A stretch of 64,000 nt of DNA. Origin: CAVQHY01 sp963712465. GTDB taxonomy: Bacteria; Actinomycetota; Thermoleophilia; Gaiellales; Gaiellaceae. The stretch covers positions 496,001-560,000 of the forward strand of contig CAVQHY010000008.1 in NCBI GenBank assembly GCA_963712465.1. Direction: 5' to 3'. The notes beneath the pieces were generated by a model. The model was not told where the DNA came from and did not search any database. It saw only the letters and a list, made by a program, of their open reading frames with translations. Numbering within the stretch: position 1 is the stretch's first letter; each line of letters begins with the position of its first letter. The position numbers and the translations under genes are program-made. This document shows, one piece after another, positions 62,712 through 64,000 of the stretch.

Positions 62712-63794
62712 ATGAACGCAGGCGCGGATGCCGTCGGACGAGTGATGACGGTGCTCGGACCTCGCGATCCCGTCTCACTGGGGACGACACTTGTACACGA
62801 GCATCTCTTCATCGACCTGCGACGCGCCTCGTTCACGCCGCCACCCGGCGACTTTGCCACCATCGCTGAGGCTCCCGCATCGAGCCTTGCTCGGCCTGTC
62901 CTTGAACGCCACTCGTGTTCGGTGCGCGACAACCTCGTCCTGGATGACGTCGACCTCGCCGTCGCCGAACTCGAACGATTCGCAGCCGTTGGAGGTGGCG
63001 CGATCGTCGACGTAACCCCGCCCGACATCGGCCGGTCGCCCGAGCTTCTTCGCGAGGTTTCGCAGCGAACCGGTGTGGCAGTCGTCATGGGCTCCGGACG
63101 CTACTGCGAGATCGGATATCGGGACCGCGACCTCGAGCGGAGCGAGAAAGACGTGGAGGAAGAGCTCATCCGTGAGCTCTCGGAAGGCGCCGATGCCACA
63201 GGCATCCGGCCAGGGATCATTGGCGAGATTGGCGTCAACGGCGAGGCTCTCGTATCGAGACGGCTCGTCGGCGAGATGACGGTGGCTGAACGGCGGACGC
63301 TGCGAGCCGCCTCGCGTGCCTCTGCGCTCACGGGGGCCCCCATGACGGTACACATGCCGTCTCGTGCTGGTGCTGTTTCGGCGGTATTAGACGTGCTGAA
63401 CGAAGTCGACGCGCCGCTCGAGCGCATCTCGCTCAGCCACATGGACACGATCGACGACATCGGACTGCACGAGGAGACGATCGACCAGGGGCTGTGGATC
63501 CAGTACGACTGCTTCGGCATGGCGCTCAGCAACAACTGGTACGCCGACCCGGGGGACGATCTGCGCTGCGAATGGCTCGCCCGCCACCGCGAGACGGGTC
63601 GGCTCCGCCGCGTGCTTGTCTCCCACGATGTCTGGGGAAAGGCGCAGCTTCGAGCTTTCGGCGGCGCCGGCTACGACCATCTCACTACCGCGATCGTGCC
63701 GCGACTGCGCGAGCTCGGCTTCGGCGACGACGAGCTCAGGCAGCTGTTCGTGTCCGGCCCAGCCGAGTTCCTCACCTGGAAGGACCCCGGATGA
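62712..63794 (+). CDS. phosphotriesterase family hydrolase (copy 2)
   Basis: A 360-residue TIM-barrel hydrolase from ATG 62712. Metal motifs: HEH (residues 29 and 31, LVHEHLFIDL), Glu in GIIGEIGVNGE, His in TVHMPS, His in LSHMDT and Asp in SHDVWGKAQ. It is clearly paralogous to copy 1 (MTVLGPRDPVSLGTTLVHEH against LTVLGPVDPAGLGTTLVHEH). Two related hydrolases in one cluster suggest two similar substrates or successive ring openings. Coupled to the next ORF by ATGA. Confidence 0.88.
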   Translation: MNAGADAVGRVMTVLGPRDPVSLGTTLVHEHLFIDLRRASFTPPPGDFATIAEAPASSLARPVLERHSCSVRDNLVLDDVDLAVAELERFAAVGGGAIVDVTPPDIGRSPELLREVSQRTGVAVVMGSGRYCEIGYRDRDLERSEKDVEEELIRELSEGADATGIRPGIIGEIGVNGEALVSRRLVGEMTVAERRTLRAASRASALTGAPMTVHMPSRAGAVSAVLDVLNEVDAPLERISLSHMDTIDDIGLHEETIDQGLWIQYDCFGMALSNNWYADPGDDLRCEWLARHRETGRLRRVLVSHDVWGKAQLRAFGGAGYDHLTTAIVPRLRELGFGDDELRQLFVSGPAEFLTWKDPG

Positions 63795-63910
63795 GCACTG
63801 GGCCCGCCGGTCGCGAGATCGCGAGCGCGAGCACGTTCGGTCGGCTTGGCGACTGCCCGGTCGTGGACACGGAGAGCGAAGTCCGCAATTGGTGGTTTGA
63901 CACGACATGA
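63791..63910 (+). CDS. 39-residue ORF translationally coupled on both sides
   Basis: ATG 63791 overlaps the phosphotriesterase stop (ATGA), and its own TGA overlaps the next ATG at 63907 (ATGA again). The product (MSTGPAGREIASAS then TFGRLGDCPVVDTESEVRN and WWFDTT) has no signal, membrane segment or known domain. The double coupling is strong evidence that it is translated. Function unknown. Confidence 0.5.
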   Translation: MSTGPAGREIASASTFGRLGDCPVVDTESEVRNWWFDTT

Positions 63911-64000
63911 GTGAGAGCGCTACCGCGGCACCGCCACTCGAAGCGGCCCGCGTGCGCGAGCGCGGCTACTGGGGCGAGGCACTTCGCGAACTCGCGCACG
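63907..64000 (+). CDS. probable ABC transporter permease, 5' end only
   Basis: The first 31 residues of an open frame (MSESATAAPPLEAARVRERG, then YWGEALRELAH) run off the window. The disordered acidic/Ala start followed by an amphipathic helix just before the edge is common at the N-terminus of DppC/OppC-type permeases, and the operon lacks the membrane parts of the transporter served by the two binding proteins. Identity is therefore a guess from context. Confidence 0.35.
   Translation, partial: MSESATAAPPLEAARVRERGYWGEALRELAH

Noticed and set aside
1..64000. CRISPR array, prophage or transposon
   Set aside because: No regularly spaced repeats, Cas, integrase, transposase or phage structural genes were seen.

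Overview
The window is high-GC DNA with compact, often overlapping genes, frequent GTG/TTG starts and strong GC-rich codon bias. The gene content (ECF sigma factors, SARP/BTAD and LuxR regulators, MmpL-type RND exporter, LtrA, DUF6510, OsmC, Tat-exported lipoprotein solute-binding proteins) suggests an actinobacterium, plausibly a soil member of the class Thermoleophilia. That placement is inferred from gene style, not from a marker gene. I see no rRNA, complete tRNA, integrase, transposase or CRISPR array.

Layout. 0.2-11.9 kb: small housekeeping and stress genes (SHOCT, SnoaL-like, GNAT, LtrA, DUF1697), a large RnfD-like/FG-GAP (CRTAC1) membrane fusion broken by one frameshift, a methyltransferase coupled to a 43-codon ORF, a STAS protein, a SigX5-like ECF sigma factor, an MmpL transporter and a YjbR-like protein. 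12-18.4 kb: flavoprotein monooxygenase, LuxR/TPR regulator, a cyclic-nucleotide-binding protein and, convergent to it, a three-module SARP + alpha/beta hydrolase + class III cyclase protein. 18.5-22.3 kb: an MFS exporter, an OsmC protein, a flavin reductase and an acyl-CoA-dehydrogenase-fold oxygenase; three of these four are split by several frameshifts although the shifted frames still look coding. 22.4-27.0 kb: alpha/beta hydrolase and metallo-beta-lactamase-fold hydrolase with a coupled leader ORF, and a large LuxR-type ATPase regulator.

27.2-29.1 kb: an ECF sigma factor, a membrane-anchored probable anti-sigma partner and an exported YtkA/FixH-like protein. The same promoter-like motif (CGGAACCT, 13 bases, GGTGTA) lies before the first and third genes. 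29.2-41.5 kb: an amine/amino-acid catabolic region. A seven-gene minus-strand operon (metallophosphoesterase, APC permease, SDR, HpcH aldolase, SMP-30, D-threonine-aldolase-like enzyme, RidA) diverges from a GntR/FCD regulator followed by a trimethylamine/histamine-dehydrogenase-type flavoprotein and a mutarotase-like protein, with a DAO-type oxidase convergent to them. Two tRNA 3'-end-like fragments flank roughly 27.13-41.58 kb.

41.9-51 kb: Na+/H+ antiporter; a five-gene overlapping operon (Dps, sulfite-oxidase-like Mo protein, FAD/NAD reductase, UBP-type zinc finger, DUF6510) preceded by an alpha/beta hydrolase; a 1.1 kb gap with a decayed solute-binding-protein tail; a membrane-anchored TIR-domain protein with an outside C-terminal domain; another hydrolase; a DJ-1/PfpI protein. 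51-64 kb: a second catabolic cluster around a GntR/FCD regulator. Minus-strand amidohydrolase and small dimeric-barrel/SnoaL proteins diverge from a plus-strand operon: PhyH dioxygenase, phosphotriesterase-like hydrolase, three consecutive SDRs, C45-like amidase/acyltransferase, two Tat-lipoprotein ABC solute-binding proteins, RidA, then (past a convergent SnoaL gene) a second phosphotriesterase-like hydrolase, a 39-codon coupled ORF and the start of a probable permease that runs off the window. Uptake, hydrolysis, oxidation and RidA clean-up of an unidentified nitrogen-containing substrate is the simplest reading.
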